NCBI GenBank assembly: GCA_964213355.1
Contig: CAXOVY010000011.1
Span: forward strand, 1 to 64,000
Reading direction: 5' to 3'
Source of the DNA: JBAXAM01 sp964213355
Lineage (GTDB): Bacteria > Pseudomonadota > Gammaproteobacteria > UBA9339
Length of the DNA stretch: 64,000 nucleotides
Numbering within the stretch: the first letter of the stretch is position 1; each line of letters starts with the position of its first letter. Below the pieces are notes generated by a model. The model was not told the DNA's origin and made no database searches. It was given only the letters and a program-made list of their open reading frames with translations. Both the position numbers and the translations under genes were made by a program. Of the stretch, positions 34,306-43,523 are shown in pieces.

Positions 34306-35441
34306 AAGTTGTTTTTTTCTTTATGTTGCTGCCACTGCATTTCTATTAATTTCTTAAATTGCTTGCGAAAATTATCTGGAGCAAAACGCAAGGCATTGCT
34401 GCGACAATTTTCCGGCTTAAATAGCTTTGCATTTTCTTCAAAACTTACAATTGCGTTACATAAGGACTCAACACTCTGCTCATGAAAAAACATCCCGGTT
34501 GGCTTTTCAGAGTCTAAATCTCTTATGGTTTCGAGCGTTCCGCCCCTGCCATAAGCAATAACCGGAGTTCCACATGCCTGAGCTTCTAAGGGAGCAATAC
34601 CAAAGTCTTCCTCAGCAGCAAAAATAAAAGCTTTGGCTTTTTGCATATAATTTCGTAAAACCGGAAATGGCTGAAAACCCATTAATTCCACATTTTTTTT
34701 TGCCAACTTGCGTATTTTGCCCATCGCATAACCATCGCCAATTACAACGAGCTTTTTATCAGGGAATTTAGAAAAAGCCTCGACAATAATATCTATTTTT
34801 TTATATGGCATCATACGTGAAGCTGTTAAGTAGAAATCTTCTTTGTTTGCTGCCAAACTAAAAGCATCAACATCAACAGGTGGATAAATAACGGTTGAGT
34901 CACGATGATAGAATTTTTGTATTCTTCTATCAATAAAATACGAAATACTAGCAAAATGATCTACACTATTTACCGTGCGCAAATCCCACAACCGTATTTT
35001 ATGAAAAATAGAGCGCATTATCCAAGAACGCACACCCCTGCCTATATTTGCCTCGCGTAAATATTGATGTTGCAAATCCCATATATAACGCATTGGAGAG
35101 CAAATATAACTTATGTGCAGTTGATCTGGTCCAGTTATCACCCCCTTTGCTACCGCGTGAGAAACAGATATTATCAAGTCATAGCTTGTAAGATCAAACT
35201 GTTCTATAGCCAAAGGCATAAGGGGTAAATACAGGTAATATTTTTTGCGAGCAAATGGCAATTTTTGAATAAAGCTAGTAGTTGCTTTTTTGTTTAAAAA
35301 ATGTTTTTTTCGCAAACCATTATCAAAAAAATCCACGACCGAAAAAAGATCCGCATCTGGATAACAAATTAATAGTTGTTCCAAAATACGCTCCGCACCA
35401 GCATAAACACTTAACCAATCATGTATAATCGCAATTTTCAT
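34281..35441 (-). CDS. Glycosyltransferase, GT4 family
   Basis: This is a GT-B glycosyltransferase likely building a surface polysaccharide. The N-terminal MKIAIIHDWLSVYAGAERIL has the acceptor-side glycine loop; the C-terminal FAAEEDFGIAPLEAQACGTP holds the EX7E motif that binds the nucleotide sugar. The start is the ATG at 35441, ten bases after the glk stop; the longer open frame runs back into glk and is rejected. The length is 386 residues. The specific sugar is unknown. Confidence 0.88.
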   Translation of the reverse strand: MKIAIIHDWLSVYAGAERILEQLLICYPDADLFSVVDFFDNGLRKKHFLNKKATTSFIQKLPFARKKYYLYLPLMPLAIEQFDLTSYDLIISVSHAVAKGVITGPDQLHISYICSPMRYIWDLQHQYLREANIGRGVRSWIMRSIFHKIRLWDLRTVNSVDHFASISYFIDRRIQKFYHRDSTVIYPPVDVDAFSLAANKEDFYLTASRMMPYKKIDIIVEAFSKFPDKKLVVIGDGYAMGKIRKLAKKNVELMGFQPFPVLRNYMQKAKAFIFAAEEDFGIAPLEAQACGTPVIAYGRGGTLETIRDLDSEKPTGMFFHEQSVESLCNAIVSFEENAKLFKPENCRSNALRFAPDNFRKQFKKLIEMQWQQHKEKNNLWNRQQKT

Positions 35442-35451
35442 AATTTTTAGA

Positions 35452-36471
35452 TTATATCGGCAACAAACCAATCTTTCTAGCACATACTGCCGCACCCTGC
35501 AAACCAATGTCTTCGTATAAAACGATATGCAGTGGTATGCCTTTAAGCAAAGCAGACATTCTGCCTTTATCGGCAAAAGCCTCGAGAAAACTTCCTTTTT
35601 TGATCTGCGTTAATAATTTTGGCGCAATACCACCAACAACATATAAACCACCAAATGGCAAGGTTGTAAGAGCTAAGTTACCAACTGCCGCACCATAAAT
35701 ACGCATAAAAATATCAAGTGCTCGTATTGCCATAATATCTTTATGCTTGATAGCATATTCAGCGACAACAGCGGCAACATCGACATTACTACCACTCTTA
35801 ATTAAAGAACACAATTCTAAATTTTCTTCCTCACCAAAAATTTTATTGTCACGCACAAAATAATAAATATTTACTAGCCCCATACCAGAAAGAACTCGCT
35901 CAAATGAAACCCGATGATATTTTTTACGCAAATATTTTAATAAATCCAATTGCGTGTCATCGGTTGGTGCAAAATCAACATGACCACCTTCCGTCGAATG
36001 CAATAAACATGTTCCCTGGCGACAGGTCATGAAGCCAACACCCAAACCAGTTCCAGCTCCAATATAAGCTTTAATTCCATCTTCATGCGACTTGCCAACT
36101 TGTAGCGTTAATAAATCTTCTGGCTTTAAAACGGAAATACCGTAACCTATCGCCATAAAATCATTTATTAATTCGACTTTATCTACTTTGAGCGCATGCT
36201 TAATATCATTTGTATCGATTATCCAGGGCAGATTCGTTAGGTTCACCTTACCATTTGCAACTGGACCAGCCACTCCAAAACAGGCGCTAACAATTTCGCT
36301 GGGCTTTATTTTCGCTTCCATAAAAAAATTATTGATAATATCAATAAAACTCGAATGATCACTGTTATTATAACGAACCACTGCAATAGCCTTCATAACA
36401 TTAGATGCTGTAAACTCAGTGAGCTGCATCCTTGTACGCGTACCGCCAATGTCTCCCGAAAGTACTAACAT
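35452..36471 (-). CDS. glk: Glucokinase
   Basis: Glk phosphorylates glucose with ATP. The phosphate-binding motif GDIGGTRTR is at residues 6-14, the catalytic Asp in LINDFMAIGYG near 97, AYIGAGTGLGVGF near 132, and the glucose-contacting HSTEGGHVDFAP near 156. The start is the ATG at 36471 with AGAGG eight bases upstream. At 339 residues it matches the bacterial Glk family. It leads the glk-glycosyltransferase-FkbM group. Confidence 0.93.
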   Translation of the reverse strand: MLVLSGDIGGTRTRMQLTEFTASNVMKAIAVVRYNNSDHSSFIDIINNFFMEAKIKPSEIVSACFGVAGPVANGKVNLTNLPWIIDTNDIKHALKVDKVELINDFMAIGYGISVLKPEDLLTLQVGKSHEDGIKAYIGAGTGLGVGFMTCRQGTCLLHSTEGGHVDFAPTDDTQLDLLKYLRKKYHRVSFERVLSGMGLVNIYYFVRDNKIFGEEENLELCSLIKSGSNVDVAAVVAEYAIKHKDIMAIRALDIFMRIYGAAVGNLALTTLPFGGLYVVGGIAPKLLTQIKKGSFLEAFADKGRMSALLKGIPLHIVLYEDIGLQGAAVCARKIGLLPI

Positions 36472-36624
36472 AGTTATCACCTCTTGTCGCCCGCATCAGA
36501 TTGCGTAATTTTACCCTGAAAGCCTAGAATTTAATATGCAAAATTGCGTAAAAAAAGTGGACAAAGAAAAATATTTTTTCCATAATCACGCAACTGAAAT
36601 TTTTCATGTTGGTAATAGCAAAAA

Positions 36625-37731
36625 ATGAATTGCAACATCATCGAACTCAAAGGTGTTTCTAAACGCTTTGGCAATTACCAGGCTCTAACCGAGACCAACA
36701 TTAGTATTCAAAATGGCGAATTCATTACCTTACTTGGTCCATCTGGTTGTGGCAAAACTACGCTACTACGTTTGATCTCCGGTTTTGAAAAGCCAGACAC
36801 TGGTAGAATTTTTATTGATGGACGTGATGTAACTGATCTACCTCCAGAAAAGCGCCACCTTAATATGGTGTTTCAAAGTTATGCCTTATTTCCTCATATG
36901 ACTGTTTATGAAAACGTTGCATTTGGCCTAAGATGCAAAAAAGTAGCCGAAACTGAAATTCAAAAGCGCGTCTTAGATGTTTTGCGCATGGTTAAACTAG
37001 ACCAATTGGCAGAACGTAAACCCAATCAACTAAGTGGCGGCCAACAACAACGCGTAGCCATTGCCCGCGCAGTAGTTAATGAACCAATTGTATTGCTGCT
37101 AGATGAGCCTCTGAGTGCACTCGATTATAACCTTCGCAAGAATATGCAAATTGAATTAAAACAATTGCAGCGTCGCTTAGGTATAACTTTTATTTTTGTT
37201 ACGCATGACCAAGAAGAAGCTTTATCCATGTCGGATCGTGTTGCGGTCATGAACGAAGGCTACGTTGAACAACTTGGTACCCCAAAAGATGTTTACGAAG
37301 AACCAATAAGCCTCTACGTAGCAGAATTTATCGGAGAAACTAATATTTTTAACACCGAGATCCTAGAAATTCGTGATAACAAGCTTATGGTTGAAATTGA
37401 AGGCAAGCGTTTTGCTTTCAACAACAAAAAAGATTTGGCAGAAAAACAACAAATTCATGTCGTTATTCGCCCAGAAGATATTACGGTATGGGGAGAAAAT
37501 GAAATCACTCACGAAGAAAGTAAAAATATGTTGCCGGGTGATGTTGAACAAGTCATATACAAAGGATCGACTGTAGATTTAATTGTACGTTTGCCTAGTG
37601 GCAAAAAAATTGCAGCAGCTGAATTTTTCAATGAAGATGATGAAAAACTCGACTACCACATTACTGAAAAAGTCTGGATCGATTGGGTTCCTGGCTGGGA
37701 AGTAATATTGCCCCATGAAGAAACAATCTAG
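36625..37731 (+). CDS. potA: Spermidine/putrescine ABC transporter ATPase
   Basis: PotA powers polyamine import. It has Walker A GPSGCGKTT (near residue 38), signature LSGGQQQR, Walker B VLLLDEP and the H-loop VTHDQEEA, followed by a C-terminal TOBE domain from about residue 280. The length is 368 residues. The potB start lies inside its last codons (17-base overlap). An AT-rich stretch of about 150 bases separates it from divergent glk. Confidence 0.94.
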   Translation: MNCNIIELKGVSKRFGNYQALTETNISIQNGEFITLLGPSGCGKTTLLRLISGFEKPDTGRIFIDGRDVTDLPPEKRHLNMVFQSYALFPHMTVYENVAFGLRCKKVAETEIQKRVLDVLRMVKLDQLAERKPNQLSGGQQQRVAIARAVVNEPIVLLLDEPLSALDYNLRKNMQIELKQLQRRLGITFIFVTHDQEEALSMSDRVAVMNEGYVEQLGTPKDVYEEPISLYVAEFIGETNIFNTEILEIRDNKLMVEIEGKRFAFNNKKDLAEKQQIHVVIRPEDITVWGENEITHEESKNMLPGDVEQVIYKGSTVDLIVRLPSGKKIAAAEFFNEDDEKLDYHITEKVWIDWVPGWEVILPHEETI

Positions 37732-38572
37732 TTTTTTTAAAATATTCTCTCTAAGCGCCGTCTGGCTATGGCTTTGCGTATTTGCCCTAATACCGATCAT
37801 TTTGACGCTGATCACTAGTTTTCTTACGCCAGACTCAAATAGCATCGTAAAACTCGCTCCTACCTTTTCTAACTACTTGGAGTTATTTAATCCTGGCTAT
37901 TTGCGCATTTTATTGCAATCTCTCTATCTTGCTACTAGCTGTACGCTTATTTGCCTAATTATTGGCTATCCATTTGCATTCATCATTGCTCGCAGTCAGT
38001 ATCAACACAAATCTTTATTACTCTTGCTCGTTATCATTCCGTTTTGGACCAGTTCATTAATACGTACTTATGCCATCATGGCAATCTTGAAAGCCAAAGG
38101 AATATTAAACGCTATTTTACTTGCAGCGGGTATTATTTACGATCCATTACAAATTCTTTATAGTAATACTGCAATTCTCATCGGCTGTGTTTATGATTTG
38201 TTACCATTTATGATCTTGCCGCTTTATGCCAACATCGAAAAATTAAACCAAGAATACTTGGAAGCTGCGCGTGATCTAGGCGCCAATTGGTTCACTACCT
38301 TCTTCAAAATAGTGATACCGCTGACAATACCAGGAATTATCGCAGGTTCAGTATTAGTATTCCTGCCCGCAATGACGATGTTCTATATTCCTGTATTACT
38401 TGGCGGCGCAAAAAATTTGCTGATAGGTAATTTGATTGAACACCAATTTTTAACTGCAAACAACTGGCCACTCGGAACTGCCATCAGTGTAGTCATAACT
38501 TTGCTTATGGGTATATTTATCTTAATTTACTGGCGTAATTCCAAAGAAAACGACCGAGAGAGTCTAACATGA
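37715..38572 (+). CDS. potB: Spermidine/putrescine ABC transporter permease PotB
   Basis: This inner-membrane permease has six predicted helices. The EAA loop, LEAARDLGANWFTTFFKIVIPLTIPGI, lies near residue 190 and contacts PotA. The length is 285 residues. It overlaps both neighbours, potA by 17 and potC by 4 bases. Confidence 0.94.
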   Translation: MKKQSSFFKIFSLSAVWLWLCVFALIPIILTLITSFLTPDSNSIVKLAPTFSNYLELFNPGYLRILLQSLYLATSCTLICLIIGYPFAFIIARSQYQHKSLLLLLVIIPFWTSSLIRTYAIMAILKAKGILNAILLAAGIIYDPLQILYSNTAILIGCVYDLLPFMILPLYANIEKLNQEYLEAARDLGANWFTTFFKIVIPLTIPGIIAGSVLVFLPAMTMFYIPVLLGGAKNLLIGNLIEHQFLTANNWPLGTAISVVITLLMGIFILIYWRNSKENDRESLT

Positions 38573-39339
38573 ATGCATTCAGTAAATATTTTTATACTAT
38601 CTGTGTTTATATTTTCCTATACTTACCAATTGCTGTAGTCATTGTTTTTTCTTTTAACAACGCTAGCCATTCTTTAGTTTGGCAGGGTTTTACTTTTAAA
38701 TGGTACACTGCCCTGTTTCACGACAGCGTATTACTGCGCGTTGCTGGCCATTCTTTTTTGCTTGGTATCTTAGCGGCTACATCCGCAACTATAATTGGTA
38801 CTTTGACTGCGGTCAGCTTATTTCGTTACCGTTTTTTTGGCAAAAAAATTCTCAACGCTCTGATATTCATTTTAATTTTATCACCTGAAATTGTTATGGC
38901 AATTTCACTATTATTATTGTACAGCTTTCTAAACATACCTTTGGGATTTTGGACATTATTACTTGCCCACGTGACTCTATGTATTCCGTTTGTGGCCGTA
39001 ACTGTTTACGCGCGCGCTACCACACTTGATACCGATATCTTCGAGGCAGCAATGGATTTGGGGGCAACCGATTTTACAATTTTTCGTAAGATTATTGTTC
39101 CACTACTTGCCCCCGCAATTATTTCGGGTTGGCTTTTAAGTTTTACCCTTTCCCTCGACGACGTCATAATAAGTTATTTTGTTACGGGACCAACATTCGA
39201 TATTTTGCCACTGAAAATTTATTCTATGGTGCGACTAGGTATTAAACCAGAAGTCAATGCGCTCTGCAGCTTGCTTTTGGCCTTTACCTTGCTGGTGGTG
39301 ATGATCTCCTATCAAAGTATTTACAAAAAAAAAGATTAA
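38569..39339 (+). CDS. potC: Spermidine/putrescine ABC transporter permease PotC
   Basis: This is the second permease of the polyamine importer, with six helices and the EAA loop FEAAMDLGATDFTIFRKIIVP near residue 160. The DDVIISYFVTGP motif after it is typical of PotC. The length is 256 residues. It is followed by potD after 1 base. Confidence 0.94.
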   Translation: MNAFSKYFYTICVYIFLYLPIAVVIVFSFNNASHSLVWQGFTFKWYTALFHDSVLLRVAGHSFLLGILAATSATIIGTLTAVSLFRYRFFGKKILNALIFILILSPEIVMAISLLLLYSFLNIPLGFWTLLLAHVTLCIPFVAVTVYARATTLDTDIFEAAMDLGATDFTIFRKIIVPLLAPAIISGWLLSFTLSLDDVIISYFVTGPTFDILPLKIYSMVRLGIKPEVNALCSLLLAFTLLVVMISYQSIYKKKD

Positions 39340-39340
39340 A

Positions 39341-40384
39341 ATGAAAATCTATTATCAAATCAGCATAACGATATTACTCGCTCTATTTTCAACTTTAACC
39401 CTGGCGGATAAAAACATATTAAACATCTATTCTTGGGGTAATTATTTACCCAGCGAAATAATCATGCAATTTACTAAAGAAACTGGTATTAAAGTTAATT
39501 TGGCAGAATATGATAATAACGAAACCATGTATGCTAAATTAAAAGCTTCTGAACATACAGGTTATGATCTGGTAATTCCTTCAAGTTACTATGTTGATCG
39601 CATGTCTAAACAAGGAATGCTAAAGTCGCTCGATAAAAACAAATTGAGTAACTTACACAATATAAATTCTATATTTCTCAACAAAGAATTCGATCCAAAA
39701 AATAATTATAGTGTTCCATATTTATGGGGAACCACTGGCATCATCATTAATACTAAATACATAAATAAAAACAAAATCACCGGTTGGCAAAATTTTTGGG
39801 ATCCACAATATACAGACCAATTGATGATGCTCAACGATATGCGTGATGTTTTTGGTGCTGTACTTATGACTTTTGGTTATTCAATCAACGATACCAATCC
39901 AGAACATATCAAAGCCGCCTATCTTAAATTAAAGCGGCTTTTACCTAACGTTAAAATTTTTAACATTGATACTGTACCAAATATTTATATCGATGAAGAT
40001 GCTATTGTTGGTATGGCATGGAGTGGCGATTGCAAAATGGCACAAGATGAAAATCAACAATTACAATACATTTATCCAAAAGAAGGATTTACTATTTGGA
40101 TTGATAGTTTTGCTATTTTAAAAACTGCGACCAATCTTGAAAACGCGTATAAGTTTATTGATTTTATGTTGCGTCCGGAAATCGCCAAACAAGCTAGCCT
40201 TATTATTGGGCACTCACCCGCCAATCAAGCAGCCATGAAACTAATGCCACTAAAGTTACAACTAAATCCTGTCTTTAATCCCGATACAAAAACTATGAAG
40301 CGCGGCAAAATCCAACTTGATATCCCCGAAAAAGAACGCCACATTTATGAAAAATATTGGGAAAAATTAAAGATTGGGGATTAG
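39341..40384 (+). CDS. potD: Spermidine/putrescine-binding periplasmic protein PotD
   Basis: This substrate-binding protein captures polyamines in the periplasm. A signal peptide (residues 1-22, ending TLTLA) precedes the fold with LNIYSWGNYLPSEI at its start and GYDLVIPSSYYVDRM near residue 75. The C-terminal GHSPANQAAMKLMP also fits PotD. The length is 347 residues. It ends 13 bases from the convergent porin gene; no terminator is obvious. Confidence 0.93.
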   Translation: MKIYYQISITILLALFSTLTLADKNILNIYSWGNYLPSEIIMQFTKETGIKVNLAEYDNNETMYAKLKASEHTGYDLVIPSSYYVDRMSKQGMLKSLDKNKLSNLHNINSIFLNKEFDPKNNYSVPYLWGTTGIIINTKYINKNKITGWQNFWDPQYTDQLMMLNDMRDVFGAVLMTFGYSINDTNPEHIKAAYLKLKRLLPNVKIFNIDTVPNIYIDEDAIVGMAWSGDCKMAQDENQQLQYIYPKEGFTIWIDSFAILKTATNLENAYKFIDFMLRPEIAKQASLIIGHSPANQAAMKLMPLKLQLNPVFNPDTKTMKRGKIQLDIPEKERHIYEKYWEKLKIGD

Positions 40385-40397
40385 GGTATGTATAAAA

Positions 40398-41591
40398 TCA
40401 AAAAACAAGTTGCATTCTAGCAGCAATGCTGTTTACGTTATCATTTTTCCCATTCGAACCTGGTTTTGCCATTGCGTAGACGTAATTTATCAAAAACTTG
40501 ACATGTCTATTCAAATACCAATTGAGACCCAATGTCATATTGTTTTCTTTGCCGCCTGCTATATCAGCATCACCCAAGTTAACGGTACTATAACGAGCTA
40601 AAACCTCCCATGCTCCTAGTTTTTTATTATGAATATCTATATTTCCTTCAAAGTAAGCGTCAGGGAAAGAATATGCTAATGATTCACCTGTTAGGAAATA
40701 ACTTCCAGCTAAAGAATAACCTGAAAACTTCAAATTCGGATTATTATTGCTGCGATTTACACGCATTTGTAAATATTCCATCTGAGTTGACCACGGACCA
40801 TATATCGCCGCCATTTCTGCATCAACTGAACCATAATTATTAACATTACTAATTGTCCCAGAATTAACTATTTTGTTAGACGTGTGTGATTGAATTTCAG
40901 GAATAGAACTAACTATAAAACTATTGCTGCCATCAGGTCGCTCGGCCCAAACAGACAAACCGAGATCAAACATTCGGGTTTCAGTATGGATTGGTGAGTA
41001 CACCAAACGAGCGGTACTTCCTAGAGTAGTTCTACTTCTTGCTTGAGGAGTTCTATCTCTTGTTTTTTGCGAAGAACTAGGACCAAAAGCCGATAACTTG
41101 AACGTTAAAAAATCGCTCCAAACATTATATCTGACTCCTACGTAATAACTTAATGGTGGGGAAAAAGCGCTTACCGGTAAAGGGAGTTCTAATGTATCTA
41201 AGGAGTCATTATCTGAATCATTGCTTATAGAAAAGCTAGGACAAACTTGTCCTACGCTTAATTGCATACCTTTCCAACCTGAATATTGAACCTGCGCAAG
41301 CAATAAATTGTTTGCTCGAAAATCGTACCCCAAATTATAATTCCACGATGAAATTAGTTGTCCATTCAAATATAACTGGGCTCTTTTAAGATTTGTTCCG
41401 CTCGACAAATCTTGGTTGTTTTGCGCAAAGTTCATTGCGTCTGCTTGAATAAGGCCAGATAGAGACGTACTAAAATCACTATTAGGAAAACTAAAAGTTA
41501 ATCCTTTAGGTGTATAAGCAAGAATACCTCGAGAAACAGCAATTGGCGAAATAATTAATGCGGTCAAAAAAACTAACGTTTGTTTTTTCAT
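40398..41591 (-). CDS. Outer-membrane porin, OprO/OprP-like
   Basis: A signal peptide (residues 1-25) is followed by a 16-strand-type barrel with alternating hydrophobic residues and a C-terminal phenylalanine (MQLVF), the outer-membrane assembly signal. FSTSLSGLIQADA with KRAQLYLNGQLISSWNYNLGYDF and the late NMTLGLNWYLNRHVKFLINY are characteristic of phosphate-selective porins O and P. The substrate cannot be read from sequence. The length is 397 residues. Confidence 0.85.
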   Translation of the reverse strand: MKKQTLVFLTALIISPIAVSRGILAYTPKGLTFSFPNSDFSTSLSGLIQADAMNFAQNNQDLSSGTNLKRAQLYLNGQLISSWNYNLGYDFRANNLLLAQVQYSGWKGMQLSVGQVCPSFSISNDSDNDSLDTLELPLPVSAFSPPLSYYVGVRYNVWSDFLTFKLSAFGPSSSQKTRDRTPQARSRTTLGSTARLVYSPIHTETRMFDLGLSVWAERPDGSNSFIVSSIPEIQSHTSNKIVNSGTISNVNNYGSVDAEMAAIYGPWSTQMEYLQMRVNRSNNNPNLKFSGYSLAGSYFLTGESLAYSFPDAYFEGNIDIHNKKLGAWEVLARYSTVNLGDADIAGGKENNMTLGLNWYLNRHVKFLINYVYAMAKPGSNGKNDNVNSIAARMQLVF

Positions 41592-41663
41592 ACTAAATAG
41601 TATTCCATTTTTAAAACAAATGAATGAGAACTATCTAGGAACTTTGCACTTTGAAGTTAGAAG

Positions 41664-41700
41664 ATTATGGAACATCCATGTATCCATAATACTAAAATTA
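41664..41700. repeat. Second copy of the pyrD hairpin repeat core
   Basis: Identical to 655-691 at 31 of 37 positions, with the same ATTATGG / CCATAAT arms and the same trailing CTAAAATTA. It lies in the gap between the porin gene and the double-glycine peptide gene. The outer arms of the first copy are not conserved. Confidence 0.6.
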
Positions 41701-41719
41701 ACAAGACTGGAATGCGAGG

Positions 41720-42052
41720 TTACTTACCCCCACAAAACGAATCATGAAAACCTTGGGTAGACATATAAATTTTAGCCGCAATAGCAAAAAGAATAATGCC
41801 AACAGTATGAGCAACAGCAGTTATAACATGAGCACTTGGAAGATTATTATCCCAAATAACATGGGGGGCCTGGGTAAGCTGATGGGTTTGCTTATCAAAA
41901 ACATATAGATTACCACTATATGTTGTAGTAAATAAACCATGCTTAACAGTCACACTTTTACCAGCAGCACTCAAAAGTTCATACCTTTTGTCATTATAAC
42001 CACCTGAAATATTATCTATCTCTGTTTGGTTCAACTCAGTAATCATGTTCAT
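41720..42052 (-). CDS. Double-glycine-leader peptide, bacteriocin-like precursor
   Basis: The N-terminus TELNQTEIDNISGGYN fits the double-glycine leader of class II bacteriocins and microcins (ELxxxEIxxISGG), with processing expected after Gly18. The mature part would be about 92 residues: a polar region with basic patches and a hydrophobic helix (HVITAVAHTVGIILFAIAAKIYM) near the C-terminus, the usual plan of membrane-active peptides, ending in SFCGGK. AAGGAGG eleven bases upstream is very strong. Such leaders are cut by C39-peptidase ABC exporters; none is in the window and no obvious immunity gene is adjacent. It could also be an unrelated secreted protein. Confidence 0.6.
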   Translation of the reverse strand: MNMITELNQTEIDNISGGYNDKRYELLSAAGKSVTVKHGLFTTTYSGNLYVFDKQTHQLTQAPHVIWDNNLPSAHVITAVAHTVGIILFAIAAKIYMSTQGFHDSFCGGK

Positions 42053-42153
42053 ATATATACAATCCTCCTTCTATATTATTAATTTAAAAAATCCTAGCTG
42101 ATCAACTCGCATCAAGCCCTGCTCACAGCGAAGAAGTACCAACCAGGAGCTAA

Positions 42154-43479
42154 TTACAAATCTTCTTTAGTTTGAGAACGGTCTTCAATAGCCCTTACAC
42201 CACCATTATCTTGCATTGTTTTTAAAGCATTCTCTTCTTCATCACGTTCTTTTTTTCTTTTATCGACATCATACTCACGGGTTCCCTCTCCTTCTCGTAA
42301 AATTCGACCAACATGAAAAGCATCCATCAATTTATCCGGTTCGCTTCCTGTGAGGCTAGTATCAAGCACACGATAATCCATTAATAATTGCCTTACTAGT
42401 TTATTTGCACCAGAAACACTCAGTTGTTTTTTCTGGGTAGTATTAGCCATTTTTTTATAAGCTTCTTTCATTTCATTATATGCAAGCACCATATCATCAA
42501 GCTTGCTCACCTGTTCTTCTTCAGCTACTGGCTTGTTAAGGGAATACTTTTTTAATATCTCCATGAGATTAATTGCATAGTTAACTGCTTTATCATCTGC
42601 AATTTTCTGCATACTTACAATATATGCATCGCTTATCCGATCATGCATCAGTTGACCTAGTTTAATAGCCTTATCTGGTGTTAAATGCAAACTACGAAGA
42701 TTACTAAATTCTGTACTATTAGAAATATTTTTTTTGGAAAATTTAACTATAATGCTTTGTAGCTCACCAGCTTTTTCAACCATAGTATTAATATATTGTG
42801 AATCTCCTATAGCATTGCGCTCATTTATTAGTTTTATAATCACTAAGGTTTTATCAATAAAGTCATTTCTGCTTTTTTCATCGCCTAGTATATTTACTCC
42901 TATATTTTTTATCGCCCAATATATCAAAGCCAATGGACTTGGATAATATTTCTCCTGGCTGCCATCGAAATCAAGTTGGTATTTACTCCAAGAGAAATAT
43001 GTGAAAAAAGGCGATGTGTTATTTCCAACTTTTGTAAACTCTTTTAAATCCTTAGGATTAAATACTATTTTTGATGGCTCCGTGTCAGATATCATACCTC
43101 TTTCGAGAATACATTTTTTATACTGATAAAATTCCTTATCACTAGGAAATTTCATAAGACTAACATTTTCTATAAATGCACACGACAGCGTATCATCAAG
43201 ATGGGAAATATTACTGTAACCACCCGCTGTGGCATCTGTAAAATCTAAGCCCGCCTTATAAACACGGTAAAGACCATTTAAAACCAAAGCAGTCACATAA
43301 TCTTTAGTTATTTGCGTTTCTTCACTCGATTTAAATATTTCTGAGTCCCCCACGATTTGGACAGCATTCGTTCCACCTGTACCAATAACAGCAGGTGAAT
43401 TATCCCCACGAGCACAAACCGTATTCGCTATAAACAGTATTGCTAAAATCATGTTAACAATAAATTTGCACCTTTTCAT
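42154..43479 (-). CDS. Secreted protein of unknown function (paralogue A)
   Basis: A signal peptide (residues 1-23, ending VCA) precedes a mostly helical, charged protein of 441 residues with a C-terminal highly charged tail (REYDVDKRKKERDEEENALK). No known domain is recognised. Its middle (SPLALIYWAIKNIGVNILGD onward) aligns loosely with the same part of the next gene (HPLLVALKIVTELGVFVFTD), sharing PL, GV, DE, F, I-L, R and Y-M positions over about 65 residues, so the two look like old tandem duplicates. They are 44 bases apart and on the same strand, probably one operon. Confidence 0.7.
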   Translation of the reverse strand: MKRCKFIVNMILAILFIANTVCARGDNSPAVIGTGGTNAVQIVGDSEIFKSSEETQITKDYVTALVLNGLYRVYKAGLDFTDATAGGYSNISHLDDTLSCAFIENVSLMKFPSDKEFYQYKKCILERGMISDTEPSKIVFNPKDLKEFTKVGNNTSPFFTYFSWSKYQLDFDGSQEKYYPSPLALIYWAIKNIGVNILGDEKSRNDFIDKTLVIIKLINERNAIGDSQYINTMVEKAGELQSIIVKFSKKNISNSTEFSNLRSLHLTPDKAIKLGQLMHDRISDAYIVSMQKIADDKAVNYAINLMEILKKYSLNKPVAEEEQVSKLDDMVLAYNEMKEAYKKMANTTQKKQLSVSGANKLVRQLLMDYRVLDTSLTGSEPDKLMDAFHVGRILREGEGTREYDVDKRKKERDEEENALKTMQDNGGVRAIEDRSQTKEDL

Positions 43480-43523
43480 AGTATCTATCTCTCATTTTTT
43501 AATAAGTTAATAAAGTATAAAGT

